A stretch of DNA of 64,000 nt from SW4 sp042466115 (GCF_042466115.1 NZ_JAXHBQ010000001.1:992001-1056000); one strand, 5' to 3'. Numbered from the stretch's first letter, positions 45,041 through 53,943 are shown. Notes: generated by a model from the sequence alone, not told the origin. Numbers and translations: made by a program.

Positions 45041-45601
45041 TTAAAGCGCCTGTCCCTCGAATTTCCGGGCCAGCCGGTCAATCGCGATGCCAACTTCGGG
45101 GGCCATCGGATGGATCGCCTGCACCTGACGATAAACCTCGAGCGCTTCGTCCTCGCGCCCCATTTCCTCAAGCATGAAACCAAAGCCCAACAGCGCCCCG
45201 AAGTGACGCGGGTTCAGCACCAGCGCCTGGCGCAGATCGTCAATCGCGGGGCCGATCAACCCCAAGGTATAATAGGCATTGGCCCGCGCATTATAGGCTT
45301 CGGCAAAATCCGGCGCATGATCAACCAGCGCTGTCAGATGCTCAAGCGCAACAGCCGGTTCGCCCGCCTCAAGCGCGTCTTGCCCGCGCTGCAACAACAG
45401 GTCCATGGCCGGTGATCCGCTCTTGCTCCATTCTTCAAAGATGCGATCCTCGATCCACTGGAATGTCGCCTCATCCGCCTGTTTTAATTGCTCTAACAGC
45501 TCGTCCAGACGCGCCTCGTCGGCGGCCAAAGGTAAGGAAACCCCGACTACCATCGCGAATGCCGTAACGATACATTTGAAGCTGCGTGTCATCATGCCCA
45601 T
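45041..45601 (-). CDS. Secreted TPR-repeat protein
   Basis: A 186-residue exported protein with a signal peptide (IVTAFAMVVGVSLPLAADE) and two to three tetratricopeptide repeats from about residue 70 (AMDLLLQRGQDALEAGEP, then PDFAEAYNARANAYYTLG, then PRHFGALLGFGFMLEEMG). TPR modules mediate protein binding; the partner is unknown. The start is uncertain; three in-frame Mets lie within four codons at 45592-45601. It is divergent from the SCP2 gene, with about 65 bases between, and ends 11 nt before the helicase start. Confidence 0.8.
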   Translation of the reverse strand: MGMMTRSFKCIVTAFAMVVGVSLPLAADEARLDELLEQLKQADEATFQWIEDRIFEEWSKSGSPAMDLLLQRGQDALEAGEPAVALEHLTALVDHAPDFAEAYNARANAYYTLGLIGPAIDDLRQALVLNPRHFGALLGFGFMLEEMGREDEALEVYRQVQAIHPMAPEVGIAIDRLARKFEGQAL

Positions 45602-45666
45602 AGTGTAACGCACACAGCGCCCGTGACCAGAGGCGTTCGGGCAAACTGACAAAGGATGACAGAAAT

Positions 45667-45957
45667 ATGAGCGACGTTGTGACCAAGGCCGTAGCGGCCC
45701 TGAACGAAAAGATGGACGGCGCGGGCTTTGACGGCACCGCGAAATTCGACATCGAGGATGAAGGCAGCATCATCATCGACGGATCGGGCGCGCGCGCCGG
45801 TGACGACGACGCCGATGTGACCCTGTCAGCCAGCGCCGAAACATTTCAGGCGATCCTTGAAGGCGAACAGAATGCCACCGCCGCCTTCATGACAGGCAAG
45901 CTGTCGGTTGACGGCGATATGGGTCTGGCGATGAAACTCGCCGGCGTCTTGGGCTAA
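45667..45957 (+). CDS. SCP2 sterol-binding-domain protein
   Basis: A 96-residue single-domain protein with the SCP2 lipid-binding fold, seen in DADVTLSASAETFQAILEGE and the C-terminal AFMTGKLSVDGDMGLAMKL, where KLSVDGDMGLAMKL is highly typical. It probably binds acyl or sterol-like lipids in the cytoplasm. An alpha/beta hydrolase starts 5 nt downstream, which suggests a joint lipid-related job. Confidence 0.93.
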   Translation: MSDVVTKAVAALNEKMDGAGFDGTAKFDIEDEGSIIIDGSGARAGDDDADVTLSASAETFQAILEGEQNATAAFMTGKLSVDGDMGLAMKLAGVLG

Positions 45958-45962
45958 GCGAC

Positions 45963-46910
45963 ATGGAGCAGGCCCCTTTCTTTGCCGATATCGCGGACGG
46001 CCCTGACGGCGGTGTGGCCCACTGGTTGCGCTGTGCTGATGGCCACCGGATTCGCGTCGGCCACTGGCCGCTGGCATCGGCCAAGGGAACGGTCCTGCTT
46101 TTCCCCGGCCGCACGGAATACATCGAAAAATATGGCCGCGCGGCGCGTGATCTGGCGCAGCGCGGCTATGCTGCGCTGGCAATCGACTGGCGCGGTCAGG
46201 GCATCGCCGACCGCGTGCACGACAACCCCGCCGTGGGCCATGTGGGCCGCTTCGAGGATTACCAGCTTGATGCCCAAGCCGCCGTGGCCCACGCCCGCGC
46301 CATTGGCCTGCCCGAACCGTTCCACCTGATCGGCCATTCCATGGGCGGCTGCATCGGGCTGCGTTCTCTTTACGAAGACCTGCCTGTGGCAACCGCGTGT
46401 TTTTCCGCGCCCATGTGGGGCATCCAGATGGCGGCCCCGTTGCGTCCGCTGGCATGGGGGCTGTCCACGGTCAGCCGCTCGCTGGGGTTCAGCCACGCTT
46501 TTGCGCCGGGGCAGGTATCTGACAGCTATATCGAAAAGGTGGATTTCAGCGAAAACACGCTGACCAGCGACCGCGACATGTTTGATTACATGAAAGCCCA
46601 GCTTATCGCCCACCCCGAATTTTCACTGGGCGGCGCATCGCTGCACTGGCTGAATGAATCCCTGCGCGAAATGCGCGGGTTGTCGCAACGTGCTTCGCCG
46701 AAACTGCCTTGTGTGACGTTTCTGGGCAGCGAAGAACAGATCGTCGATCCCGACCGGATCGTTGCGCGGATGCGCAAGTGGCCACAGGGCGAACTGGTGA
46801 TGATCCCGCACGCCCGCCACGAAGTGATGATGGAAACGCCCGAAACGCGCAAACTGGTGTTTGATCAGGCCTGCGCGTTGTTTGACGCTCATGCGTCCGT
46901 GATGGCGTGA
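45963..46910 (+). CDS. Alpha/beta hydrolase, lysophospholipase-like (PldB type)
   Basis: A 315-residue alpha/beta hydrolase with nucleophile elbow GHSMGGCIG (near residue 125), the acid Asp in EEQIVDPDRIV and His in HARHEVMME near the C-terminus, a complete triad. The YIEKYGRAARDLAQRGYAAL start and hydrolase lid match monoacylglycerol lipase/lysophospholipase L2 proteins. It follows an SCP2 lipid-binding gene by 5 nt. It overlaps the convergent aldolase gene by 22 nt. Confidence 0.88.
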   Translation: MEQAPFFADIADGPDGGVAHWLRCADGHRIRVGHWPLASAKGTVLLFPGRTEYIEKYGRAARDLAQRGYAALAIDWRGQGIADRVHDNPAVGHVGRFEDYQLDAQAAVAHARAIGLPEPFHLIGHSMGGCIGLRSLYEDLPVATACFSAPMWGIQMAAPLRPLAWGLSTVSRSLGFSHAFAPGQVSDSYIEKVDFSENTLTSDRDMFDYMKAQLIAHPEFSLGGASLHWLNESLREMRGLSQRASPKLPCVTFLGSEEQIVDPDRIVARMRKWPQGELVMIPHARHEVMMETPETRKLVFDQACALFDAHASVMA

Positions 46911-47656
46911 ACGGCGGCGGCGGCGCTGGCCGCGCCCTGCCGCATCCAGGTATGTTCTGACGCGACAACGAACACGTTCATCCCGTAGGCCGCCCATTCC
47001 TGCGCCTTGGCCCCGTCGGGCACCCAAGACACATAGCCTTTGCCATGCGCCGCGCAGGCCTTACCGATCCGCTCTAGCGCCTTTGGCAAATCCGGGTTGT
47101 CCTGACTGCGATGACCATAGCCCACCGACAGGTCCGCAGGCCCGGCAAACAGTGCATCAATCCCGTCAATCGCGGCGATACCTTCGCAGGCTTCAACACC
47201 CGCGGGTTCCTCGATCTGGGCAATCACGATGGTCTGGGCATCCTGATCCAGCACATCCCCCATTGCGCGCGTGGCAAATCCGGCCCAGCGCGTCGACCCG
47301 GCAAAGCCACGCCCGCCATCGCCGAAATGCGCCGCCTTGGCCAGCTTTTCAGCCTTTTCCACGCTGTCCACATGCGGCACGACGATCCCGACCGCCCCTG
47401 CGTCCAGCGCCATCAGCACGTTTTCCTCAGACGCCGACGATATCCGCACCAATGCGGGAAAATCCATCGCGCGGCACACCGCCAGACAGGCATCCAGCCG
47501 CCCACGATCAAAAGCCGCGTGTTCGCCGTCAAGACAGATGAAATCAAGGCCCGAGCGCGCCAGCACCTCGACCACCGTCACCTCGGGTGTTTTCACGAAT
47601 GTGCCGGCAAGATTGTCGACCGCCAGAATTCGGTGCCTCAATTGTGCTGTGCGCAT
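46889..47656 (-). CDS. HpcH/HpaI-family aldolase
   Basis: The 255-residue TIM-barrel class II aldolase has FICLDGEHAAFDRG with the catalytic-site Glu/His, VPHVDSVEKAEKL, QIEEPAGVEACE with metal-binding Glu and DALFAGPADLSVGYG with metal-binding Asp. Such enzymes cleave 4-hydroxy-2-oxo acids to pyruvate or glyoxylate plus an aldehyde. The frame extends 47 codons upstream, but GCAGGAGG lies before ATG at 47656. It is divergent from an amidohydrolase with about 110 bases between; the two may act in one catabolic route. Confidence 0.9.
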   Translation of the reverse strand: MRTAQLRHRILAVDNLAGTFVKTPEVTVVEVLARSGLDFICLDGEHAAFDRGRLDACLAVCRAMDFPALVRISSASEENVLMALDAGAVGIVVPHVDSVEKAEKLAKAAHFGDGGRGFAGSTRWAGFATRAMGDVLDQDAQTIVIAQIEEPAGVEACEGIAAIDGIDALFAGPADLSVGYGHRSQDNPDLPKALERIGKACAAHGKGYVSWVPDGAKAQEWAAYGMNVFVVASEHTWMRQGAASAAAAVHAITDA

Positions 47657-47766
47657 GTGGTCCTCCTGCTTTGGCACAAGGCAGCACAGACAACGGGCCA
47701 GCGCAACGGGGCAAATGCTGGACGCGCGCCGCAATTTGCGAAACAAACGCGCCAAAAGGACATGCC

Positions 47767-48636
47767 ATGCCCCACGCCACCCTGCCCCCGCCCGCAACCG
47801 CGCCGCAGACTAAAGCCCCTGCAGGGGCCTGCGATACACATGTTCACCTTGTCGGCGCGCCTGCCGATTTTCCGCTTTGGGAAGGTCGTGTCGAAGACCC
47901 GGCACCGGGCCCCGATTTCCAAGGCTACCTTGATCTGTATCGCACGCATCTCGACACCTTGGGCTTCACCCGCGGCGTCATCGTCCATTCGATCCTTTAC
48001 GGCGCGGATAACAGCGTCACATTCGCCACCCTGCGCGAAATGGGGCGCAATTTCAAAGGGGTGGGCCTGCTGCCCGACACCGCCACCATGGCCGACCTTG
48101 ACCATTTCGCCACCAACCAGATGGCCGCCCTGCGCCTCAATTACGTCCACGGCGGGATCCTCACATGGGAGGGCGCGCGCAAACTTGCACCCGCACTGGC
48201 AGATCGCGGGCTGCATATCCAGATGCTGCTGAATGCGCATAAGCATATCGCCGACATCGCCGCCGATATCGTCGCCCTGCCCTGCCCGCTGGTGATTGAT
48301 CACCTTGGCTGGCCCGACCTGTCCGCAGGGATCAACGAACCCGGCTTCCAGACCCTGCTGCGACTGGTGGGCACAGGGCGCGCCTACGTCAAACTCTCCG
48401 CGCTCTACCGGCTGTGCGACGCACCTTATGACACCGCCGATGCCCATGTCGCAGCATTGGTTGCCGCCAACCCAGCCCGTTGCCTCTGGGGCAGCGACTG
48501 GCCGCACCTGATGCTGGCCGATGCGAAGATGCCCCACGCCAGCGCGTTGCTTGATGCCTTTCACCGCGCTGTACCGGACCCGGACCACCGCCAGCAAATT
48601 CTTGTCACAAACCCGGACACCCTGTTCTTCCGCTGA
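47767..48636 (+). CDS. Amidohydrolase_2-family metal-dependent hydrolase
   Basis: A 289-residue TIM-barrel hydrolase with ACDTHVHLVGAPADFPLWEG, the HxH metal-binding motif, and LWGSDWPHLML with the metal-binding Asp. The family includes 2-pyrone-4,6-dicarboxylate lactonase (LigI) and sugar lactonases; the exact substrate is unknown. Chosen start has AAGGA before ATG at 47767. A dispersed repeat begins right after its stop. It faces the HpcH aldolase gene. Confidence 0.86.
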   Translation: MPHATLPPPATAPQTKAPAGACDTHVHLVGAPADFPLWEGRVEDPAPGPDFQGYLDLYRTHLDTLGFTRGVIVHSILYGADNSVTFATLREMGRNFKGVGLLPDTATMADLDHFATNQMAALRLNYVHGGILTWEGARKLAPALADRGLHIQMLLNAHKHIADIAADIVALPCPLVIDHLGWPDLSAGINEPGFQTLLRLVGTGRAYVKLSALYRLCDAPYDTADAHVAALVAANPARCLWGSDWPHLMLADAKMPHASALLDAFHRAVPDPDHRQQILVTNPDTLFFR

Positions 48637-48665
48637 CTTCTTTTGTTCAGAAATACTCCCGCCGG
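48637..48665 (+). repeat. Dispersed intergenic repeat, copy B (after amidohydrolase)
   Basis: CTTCTTTTGTTCAGAAATAC starts directly behind the stop codon and continues as TCCCGCCGGAGGC. It matches the sequence after purD (40554) at 26 of 28 bases. The trailing GCCGGAGGC part can fold with following bases into a small hairpin. Confidence 0.7.
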
Positions 48666-48733
48666 AGGCTCCAGCGGTTTCAACCCGCCGCCCCCGCGCC
48701 TATGTAGATGCAAACCCAAGCAAAGAGGCCCGC

Positions 48734-50545
48734 ATGAAAACCCCGACCTATGACGCGCAACACAACGGTAGCACCCCCTTTGGCGACCTGCCCGAATGGG
48801 ATCTGACCGATCTTTATCCCGCCACGGACGCCCCCGAACTGAAACGCGACATGGATTGGATCGAACAGGCCTGCACCGACTTCGCCCGCGACTACGAAGG
48901 GAAACTGGCCGGTTTGGACGCCGATGCCTTGCTCGAAGCGGTCAAGCGCTATGAACAGATCGACGTGATCACGGGGCGGCTGATGTCCTTTGCTGGCCTG
49001 CGCTATTACCAGCAGACCACGGACGCGGAGCGCGCCAAATTCATGTCCGACATGCAGGACAAGATCACCGCATTCACCACCCCGCTGGTGTTCTACGGCC
49101 TTGAATTCAACCGGCTTGAGGATGATCAAGTGGCCGCGCGCCTGTCCGAAAACGCCGATCTTGCCCGTTACAAACCGGTGTTTGACCGGATGCGCGCCAT
49201 GCGCCCCTATCAACTGTCCGACGAACTGGAAAAGTTCCTGCACGATCAATCCACTGTCGGGGCCGCCGCGTGGAACCGCCTGTTTGATGAAACCATCGCC
49301 GGCCTGACCTTCACGATCAACGGCGACGAATTGAACATCGAAGGCGCGCTGAACCTGCTGACCGAACAGGACCGCAACAAGCGCGAGGCGGCGATGCGTG
49401 AAATCGCCCATGTCTTTGGTGACCACCTGCCCACCTTTGCGCGCGTTCACAACACGCTGGCCAAGGAAAAAGAGATCGAGGACCGCTGGCGCGGCATGCC
49501 CACACCGCAGACCGGCCGCCACCTTGCCAACCACGTGGAACCCGAAGTCGTCGAGGCCTTGCGCAACGCCGTGGTCGCCGCCTACCCGCGCCTGTCGCAC
49601 CGCTATTACGCGTTGAAAGCCAAATGGTTAGGCCTTGAAACGATGCAGGTCTGGGACCGCAACGCGCCCCTGCCGATGGAAAGCGAACGGCTTGTTGACT
49701 GGACCGAGGCCCGCGCCACAGTCATGGATGCCTACGGCGCTTTTGACCCGCGCATGGCCGAACTGGCCAAACCCTTCTTTGACAAGGGCTGGATTGATGC
49801 AGGCGTGAAACCGGGCAAGGCACCGGGCGCTTTTGCGCACCCCACGGTCACCACCGTGCACCCCTATGTGATGCTGAACTACCTTGGCAAACCGCGTGAC
49901 GTGATGACGCTGGCACACGAGCTGGGCCACGGCGTGCATCAGGTACTGGCTGCAGGTCAGGGTGAACTCCTGTCCTCGACGCCGCTGACACTGGCCGAAA
50001 CCGCGTCTGTCTTCGGTGAAATGCTGACGTTCCGCAAACTGCTGGAACAGGCCAAAGACAAGGACGAACGCAAAGTCCTGCTGGCAGGCAAGGTCGAAGA
50101 CATGATCAACACCGTCGTGCGCCAGATCGCGTTTTACGACTTTGAATGCAAACTCCACGCCGCCCGCGCGCAGGGCGAACTGACGCCGGATGACATCAAC
50201 GCGCTCTGGATGTCCGTGCAGGCCGAAAGCCTTGGCCCCGTATTCGACTATGCGGAAGGCTATGAACGCTTCTGGGCCTACATCCCGCACTTCGTCCACT
50301 CGCCGTTCTACGTCTATGCCTATGCCTTTGGCGATGGCCTCGTGAACGCGCTTTATGCGGTTTACGAGGAGAGCGGCGAGAGCTTTAAGGACAAATACTT
50401 CGACATGCTCAAAGCGGGCGGATCAAAGCACCACAAAGACCTGCTGGCCCCCTTCGGGCTAGACGCTTCGGACCCCGCGTTCTGGGACAAAGGCCTGTCA
50501 ATGATCGAAGGCTTCATTGATGAGTTGGAGGCGTTGGAGGAGTGA
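48734..50545 (+). CDS. pepF: Oligoendopeptidase F, M3 family
   Basis: A 603-residue cytoplasmic zinc metallopeptidase of the M3B family, cleaving oligopeptides. The zinc motif is HELGHGVHQ (HExxH), followed by the third ligand region EMLTFRKLLEQA. Conserved WDLTDLYPATDAPELKRDM opens the protein and FVHSPFYVYAYAFG lies near the end. ATG at 48734 is chosen over an in-frame extension to 48521 that has no similarity. Its stop is overlapped by the GTG start of the next small gene. Confidence 0.95.
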   Translation: MKTPTYDAQHNGSTPFGDLPEWDLTDLYPATDAPELKRDMDWIEQACTDFARDYEGKLAGLDADALLEAVKRYEQIDVITGRLMSFAGLRYYQQTTDAERAKFMSDMQDKITAFTTPLVFYGLEFNRLEDDQVAARLSENADLARYKPVFDRMRAMRPYQLSDELEKFLHDQSTVGAAAWNRLFDETIAGLTFTINGDELNIEGALNLLTEQDRNKREAAMREIAHVFGDHLPTFARVHNTLAKEKEIEDRWRGMPTPQTGRHLANHVEPEVVEALRNAVVAAYPRLSHRYYALKAKWLGLETMQVWDRNAPLPMESERLVDWTEARATVMDAYGAFDPRMAELAKPFFDKGWIDAGVKPGKAPGAFAHPTVTTVHPYVMLNYLGKPRDVMTLAHELGHGVHQVLAAGQGELLSSTPLTLAETASVFGEMLTFRKLLEQAKDKDERKVLLAGKVEDMINTVVRQIAFYDFECKLHAARAQGELTPDDINALWMSVQAESLGPVFDYAEGYERFWAYIPHFVHSPFYVYAYAFGDGLVNALYAVYEESGESFKDKYFDMLKAGGSKHHKDLLAPFGLDASDPAFWDKGLSMIEGFIDELEALEE

Positions 50546-51102
50546 TCCCGAGGCGCTTTATACTACTGGCATCATCCGCGACTGTGCTCCTGATCTTGTT
50601 CTGGGTCGTCACTCGAAACACTGAGGATCAACCGCGCATCGTTGACCTAAGCGGGATGGCTTTGGAGGTTTTTGATCCCTGCATAGATGCGGTTATTGCA
50701 AATAGGCGACTGACTGAGGCTGAATTCGTTTCAACTCTCCAGTCCATTGCAGGGCCTGCACAGGCTTCTTTGAGAATTGGTCTGAATGATAATTTCGCCT
50801 GTCAGGTGACGATTCCTGAACAGAACTATGAGCCACGAGTACTACGCGAACGCCTAGAAGCGATAAAGGTATCAAACTTCGATGGCCGTGCGAGAAACTG
50901 CTACTGGCGGGCTGCTCAAACACAAGGCCGACTTTCGACAATCTTGACTTGCCGTATTGAGGTTGAATCTGACCCCGCAAATAACTTCGAAGTTGGCCTC
51001 GGGTTCTCGGCACAGGGGCTGGCTGCCTTTTGGGTGCGACCGCTGCCTATGCTTACAAGAGATGCGGACGGACACGCACGCATCAGTACCGATCGGCCCT
51101 AG
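50542..51102 (+). CDS. Small membrane-anchored protein of unknown function, atypical composition
   Basis: A 186-residue protein beginning at a GTG that overlaps the pepF stop (GTGA). It has an N-terminal membrane or signal helix (FILLASSATVLLILFWVV) and a C-terminal domain with four cysteines (DPCID, FACQV, RNCYW, LTCRI). Its codon use (AGA, AGG, ATA, CTA) and base content (57 of 120 sampled bases G/C) differ sharply from flanking genes. I do not recognise a family. It may be a horizontally gained gene or an AT-rich orphan. Confidence 0.75.
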   Translation: MIPRRFILLASSATVLLILFWVVTRNTEDQPRIVDLSGMALEVFDPCIDAVIANRRLTEAEFVSTLQSIAGPAQASLRIGLNDNFACQVTIPEQNYEPRVLRERLEAIKVSNFDGRARNCYWRAAQTQGRLSTILTCRIEVESDPANNFEVGLGFSAQGLAAFWVRPLPMLTRDADGHARISTDRP

Positions 51103-51129
51103 CTTCATGCGGTTGGGGCTAACAACACC

Positions 51130-51345
51130 ATGAAACACTCAATCCGAAACCGTATCAGACGCGCGCAAGTCCGTGTCCGCCAGCGGGTGCCTGCGGGCCT
51201 GCGCCTATTGCTGGGGATCGTGCTGATCTGCTGCGGCATCGTCGGCTTTCTGCCCGTTGTCGGCTTCTGGATGATCCCGCTGGGCATTGCCGTGGCCGCA
51301 CTTGATGTGGTGCCGCTTTGGCGTTGGGTTAAGGCGCGGCGCTAA
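51130..51345 (+). CDS. Small two-helix membrane protein
   Basis: A 71-residue protein with a basic N-terminus (HSIRNRIRRAQVRVRQRV) and two hydrophobic helices (LRLLLGIVLICCGIVGFLPV and GFWMIPLGIAVAALDVVPLW) typical of small inner-membrane proteins; the FLPVVGFWMIPLGIA hairpin is shared with a group of short proteobacterial proteins. Function unknown. It stands alone, before the convergent DUF4389-type gene. Confidence 0.72.
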   Translation: MKHSIRNRIRRAQVRVRQRVPAGLRLLLGIVLICCGIVGFLPVVGFWMIPLGIAVAALDVVPLWRWVKARR

Positions 51346-51377
51346 AGAAGTTGGCAAACGGGTGGGGCGTTGGACTT

Positions 51378-51644
51378 TCAGTCCAACTCCGTCCAGGGCC
51401 AGGGTTTCACCTCGCTTGCGGCCGTCTGATACCGCACGGCTTTGGCCATCCAAACACCCAAAGTCGTGCCAAATTCAGCCAGCGTTTCATTGGGTTCGCG
51501 TTTGTTGAACACCATGATGATGAATTGCAAAACGGTGATCACACCCAGCACGGTTTGGGACGCCGACAGCATCACCGCGATCACGATCATCCAGACCAGT
51601 CGCATCCAGATGCTTTCAAAATCGCTTTCGTTTTCGTCATTCAT
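51378..51644 (-). CDS. DUF4389-type membrane protein
   Basis: An 88-residue protein with two hydrophobic helices (RLVWMIVIAVMLSASQTVLG and VITVLQFIIMVF) and the NETLAEFG segment seen in proteins of the DUF4389 group. Start at 51644 lies within the end of the oxidoreductase gene, overlapping by 8 nt, which is consistent with an operon. Function is unknown. Confidence 0.78.
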   Translation of the reverse strand: MNDENESDFESIWMRLVWMIVIAVMLSASQTVLGVITVLQFIIMVFNKREPNETLAEFGTTLGVWMAKAVRYQTAASEVKPWPWTELD

Positions 51645-52620
51645 TGCCTTGTCCCCCCTTGGCAAAGACAGCGTCGATCATCGCCTGTGTGCCGCGCGCC
51701 TGTTCCAGAGGCCAGGCATAATCCGCGCCACTGCGGATCGTTTCGCCAAAGGCCTCGACCTGATTGATATAATGATTCGCGTTTGGAAAGCGTTCAACCC
51801 GCACCGCCAGCCCGTCCTGATGCAGTTCCACCCGCGCCTCGCCAAACACTTGCGGATTGAACGGCGCGGTCAGTTTCACGATCCCCTGATCGCCAACAAA
51901 GGCCATGTCCTGAATGGGATGCATCCGCATGGAATTGACCCAATGCGCGCTGAACCCGTCAAAGCGGGCGGACACCCGCGCCACCACATCCACGCCGTTT
52001 TCAAAGGTCAGATCGGCATGGGTAATCGCCAGAGGCTCCTGCCCCGTCACCCAGCGCGTCGCGCCGTAGGTATAGACGCCGATGTCAGGGATGCCGCCGC
52101 CACCCAGCTCCGGCTTTTGGCGCACGTTGTCGGGATCGGCGGCATTGTTATAGCAAAACGTCCCCTCAACGTGCATCAGCCTGCCAATCGCGCCGGTGCG
52201 CACCAGTTCGCGGGCACGCTGCCACTGGGGATGATGCACGATCATATAGGCTTCGGCGATATGCAAGCCTGTGGCGTCACGCAGGGCAATCAGATCGTCG
52301 ATATCGCTGGCCTGCATGGCGATGGGTTTTTCGCACAGCACGTGTTTGCCCGCCTTTAGCGCACGTTTGGACCATTCCACATGCAAATGATTGGGCAGCG
52401 GAATATAGACCGCGTCGATGTCGGGATCGGCCAGCAGGGCGTCATAACTGCCGTGGACCCGCAAGTCGGGCACATAGGCGGCAAAGCCTGCGCTTTTTTC
52501 AGGCGATGTGCTGGCAAGTGCCGCAAGCTGCGCACCACGGGCGGCGTGAATGGCCGGCCCCATCTGTTCGCGGGCGAATTTGGAAGCCCCCAGAATGCCC
52601 CAGCGAATGGTCTTGCTCAT
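51637..52620 (-). CDS. Gfo/Idh/MocA-family oxidoreductase
   Basis: A 327-residue NAD(P)-dependent oxidoreductase with the N-terminal Rossmann motif IRWGILGASKFAREQM and the family EKPIA motif (HVLCEKPIAMQ), then the C-terminal dimerisation domain. Substrates are usually sugars or cyclitols; here unknown. It forms a two-gene unit with the DUF4389-type protein. Confidence 0.9.
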   Translation of the reverse strand: MSKTIRWGILGASKFAREQMGPAIHAARGAQLAALASTSPEKSAGFAAYVPDLRVHGSYDALLADPDIDAVYIPLPNHLHVEWSKRALKAGKHVLCEKPIAMQASDIDDLIALRDATGLHIAEAYMIVHHPQWQRARELVRTGAIGRLMHVEGTFCYNNAADPDNVRQKPELGGGGIPDIGVYTYGATRWVTGQEPLAITHADLTFENGVDVVARVSARFDGFSAHWVNSMRMHPIQDMAFVGDQGIVKLTAPFNPQVFGEARVELHQDGLAVRVERFPNANHYINQVEAFGETIRSGADYAWPLEQARGTQAMIDAVFAKGGQGNE

Positions 52621-52684
52621 GTGATACGCCCTCTTTGATCAGGTCTCAAATCTTGCAGGGCGCGCCACGATTGGCAAGGTGGCG

Positions 52685-52966
52685 TTACTTCAACTGGCTG
52701 TCTTTTGACCCGCGCCGGTTGATCCCGCCGCGCGCCTTGTGGGCACCATCGCGTTCCTGCTGGCAGTCAACGCACAACTTTACACCGGGCAAGGCCGTGC
52801 GGCGTTTTTCGGGGATTGGTTCGTCGCATTCCGCGCAATGGGTCAGGCTTTCGCCGACGGGCTGGCGGCGCGCCTTGAGGCGGGCCAACTCGTCGCCGAT
52901 CGAGGCTTCGATCTGTTCGCTGACTGCGCCATCGCGCGCCCATCCGCCTGCCATCTGACCCCCCAT
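52685..52966 (-). CDS. DksA/TraR-type C4 zinc-finger protein
   Basis: A 93-residue protein with a C-terminal C4 zinc finger (CAECDEPIPEKRRTALPGVK, then LCVDC) like YbiI/TraR, preceded by a helical part (VSEQIEASIGDELARLKAR). The family sits in the RNA polymerase secondary channel in DksA/TraR, but the short YbiI type is uncharacterised. The frame is open to 53137, which overlaps rpoH, so the ATG at 52966 (or 52954) is used, immediately after the rpoH terminator. Confidence 0.85.
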   Translation of the reverse strand: MGGQMAGGWARDGAVSEQIEASIGDELARLKARRQPVGESLTHCAECDEPIPEKRRTALPGVKLCVDCQQERDGAHKARGGINRRGSKDSQLK

Positions 52967-52972
52967 GTGAAA

Positions 52973-53001
52973 ACCCCCGCCAGTTTCCGGGCGGGGGGCG
53001 T
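52973..53001 (-). terminator. Rho-independent terminator of rpoH
   Basis: On the minus strand CCCCCGCC and GGCGGGGG form an 8-bp stem around CGGAAACT, followed by TTTT. It lies just after the rpoH stop codon. Confidence 0.85.
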
Positions 53002-53006
53002 TCAAA

Positions 53007-53912
53007 TCAAGCGTTTTCCAGCATGCCCTTTTCGCGGGCCAGCTCGCGCATCCGTTTTTGCAGCTTTTCAAAGGCGCGCACTTCGATCTGGCGAATGCGT
53101 TCGCGGCTGACATCATATTGGCCCGACAGGTCTTCAAGCGTTACCGCCTTGTCCTGCAAACGGCGCTGCACAAGGATATCCTTTTCGCGTTCGTTCAGCA
53201 CATCCATCGCCTCGGCCAGCAGTTCGCGGCGCGATTCCAGCTCGTCGCGTTCCTCGTAGTCGCCCGCCTGATCAGCGCTTTCATCCTCAAGCCAGTCCTG
53301 CCATTGCATTGTGCCTTCGCCTTCGGACCCGACAGTAGCGTTGAGCGAGGCATCCCCGCCCGACAAACGGCGGTTCATCGAAATCACTTCATCCTCGGTC
53401 ACGCCCAGATCATGGGCAATCCGTTCGACGTTTTCAGGGCGCAGATCGCCTTCTTCCAATGCTCCAATGCGGTTTTTCGCCTTGCGCAGGTTGAAAAACA
53501 GCTTTTTCTGCGCGGATGTCGTGCCAAGTTTGACCATCGACCACGAGCGCAGGACATATTCCTGAATGCTCGCACGGATCCACCACATGGCATAGGTCGC
53601 CAGACGGAACCCCTTTTCAGGGTCGAAACGCTTCACGGCCTGCATCAGGCCCACGTTGGCTTCGGAAATCACCTCGGCTTGCGGCAGGCCATAGCCGCGA
53701 TAGCCCATGGCAATCTTGGCCGCCAGACGCAGGTGCGATGTGACCATCTTGTGCGCCGCTTCAGTGTCTTCGTGATCCACCCAGCGCTTTGCCAGCATGT
53801 ATTCTTCTTCCGGCTCAAGCATCGGAAACTTGCGGATATCCTGCATATAGCGGTTCAAACCTTGCTCTGGCGACGGGGCCGGCAGGTTGGCATAGCTGCT
53901 TACATTACTCAT
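53007..53912 (-). CDS. rpoH: RNA polymerase sigma factor RpoH (sigma-32)
   Basis: RpoH directs transcription of heat-shock genes. The 301-residue protein has the RpoH start LNRYMQDIRKFPMLEPEEEYM, region 2 with KFDPEKGF-like RFDPEKGFRLATYAMWWIRA, the RpoH-box segment around QKKLFFNLRKAKNRI, and region 4 QYDVSRERIRQIEVRAFEKLQ. ATG at 53912 has GGGAGGGA. Stability is normally controlled by DnaK/FtsH. It is one of possibly two rpoH genes in such genomes. Confidence 0.97.
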   Translation of the reverse strand: MSNVSSYANLPAPSPEQGLNRYMQDIRKFPMLEPEEEYMLAKRWVDHEDTEAAHKMVTSHLRLAAKIAMGYRGYGLPQAEVISEANVGLMQAVKRFDPEKGFRLATYAMWWIRASIQEYVLRSWSMVKLGTTSAQKKLFFNLRKAKNRIGALEEGDLRPENVERIAHDLGVTEDEVISMNRRLSGGDASLNATVGSEGEGTMQWQDWLEDESADQAGDYEERDELESRRELLAEAMDVLNEREKDILVQRRLQDKAVTLEDLSGQYDVSRERIRQIEVRAFEKLQKRMRELAREKGMLENA

Positions 53913-53943
53913 TCTTGTCCCTCCCAATGTTTACGGGCTTAAC

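Noticed and set aside
53007..53137. Upstream extension of the zinc-finger gene into rpoH
   Set aside because: It overlaps RpoH coding sequence out of frame and crosses the rpoH terminator.
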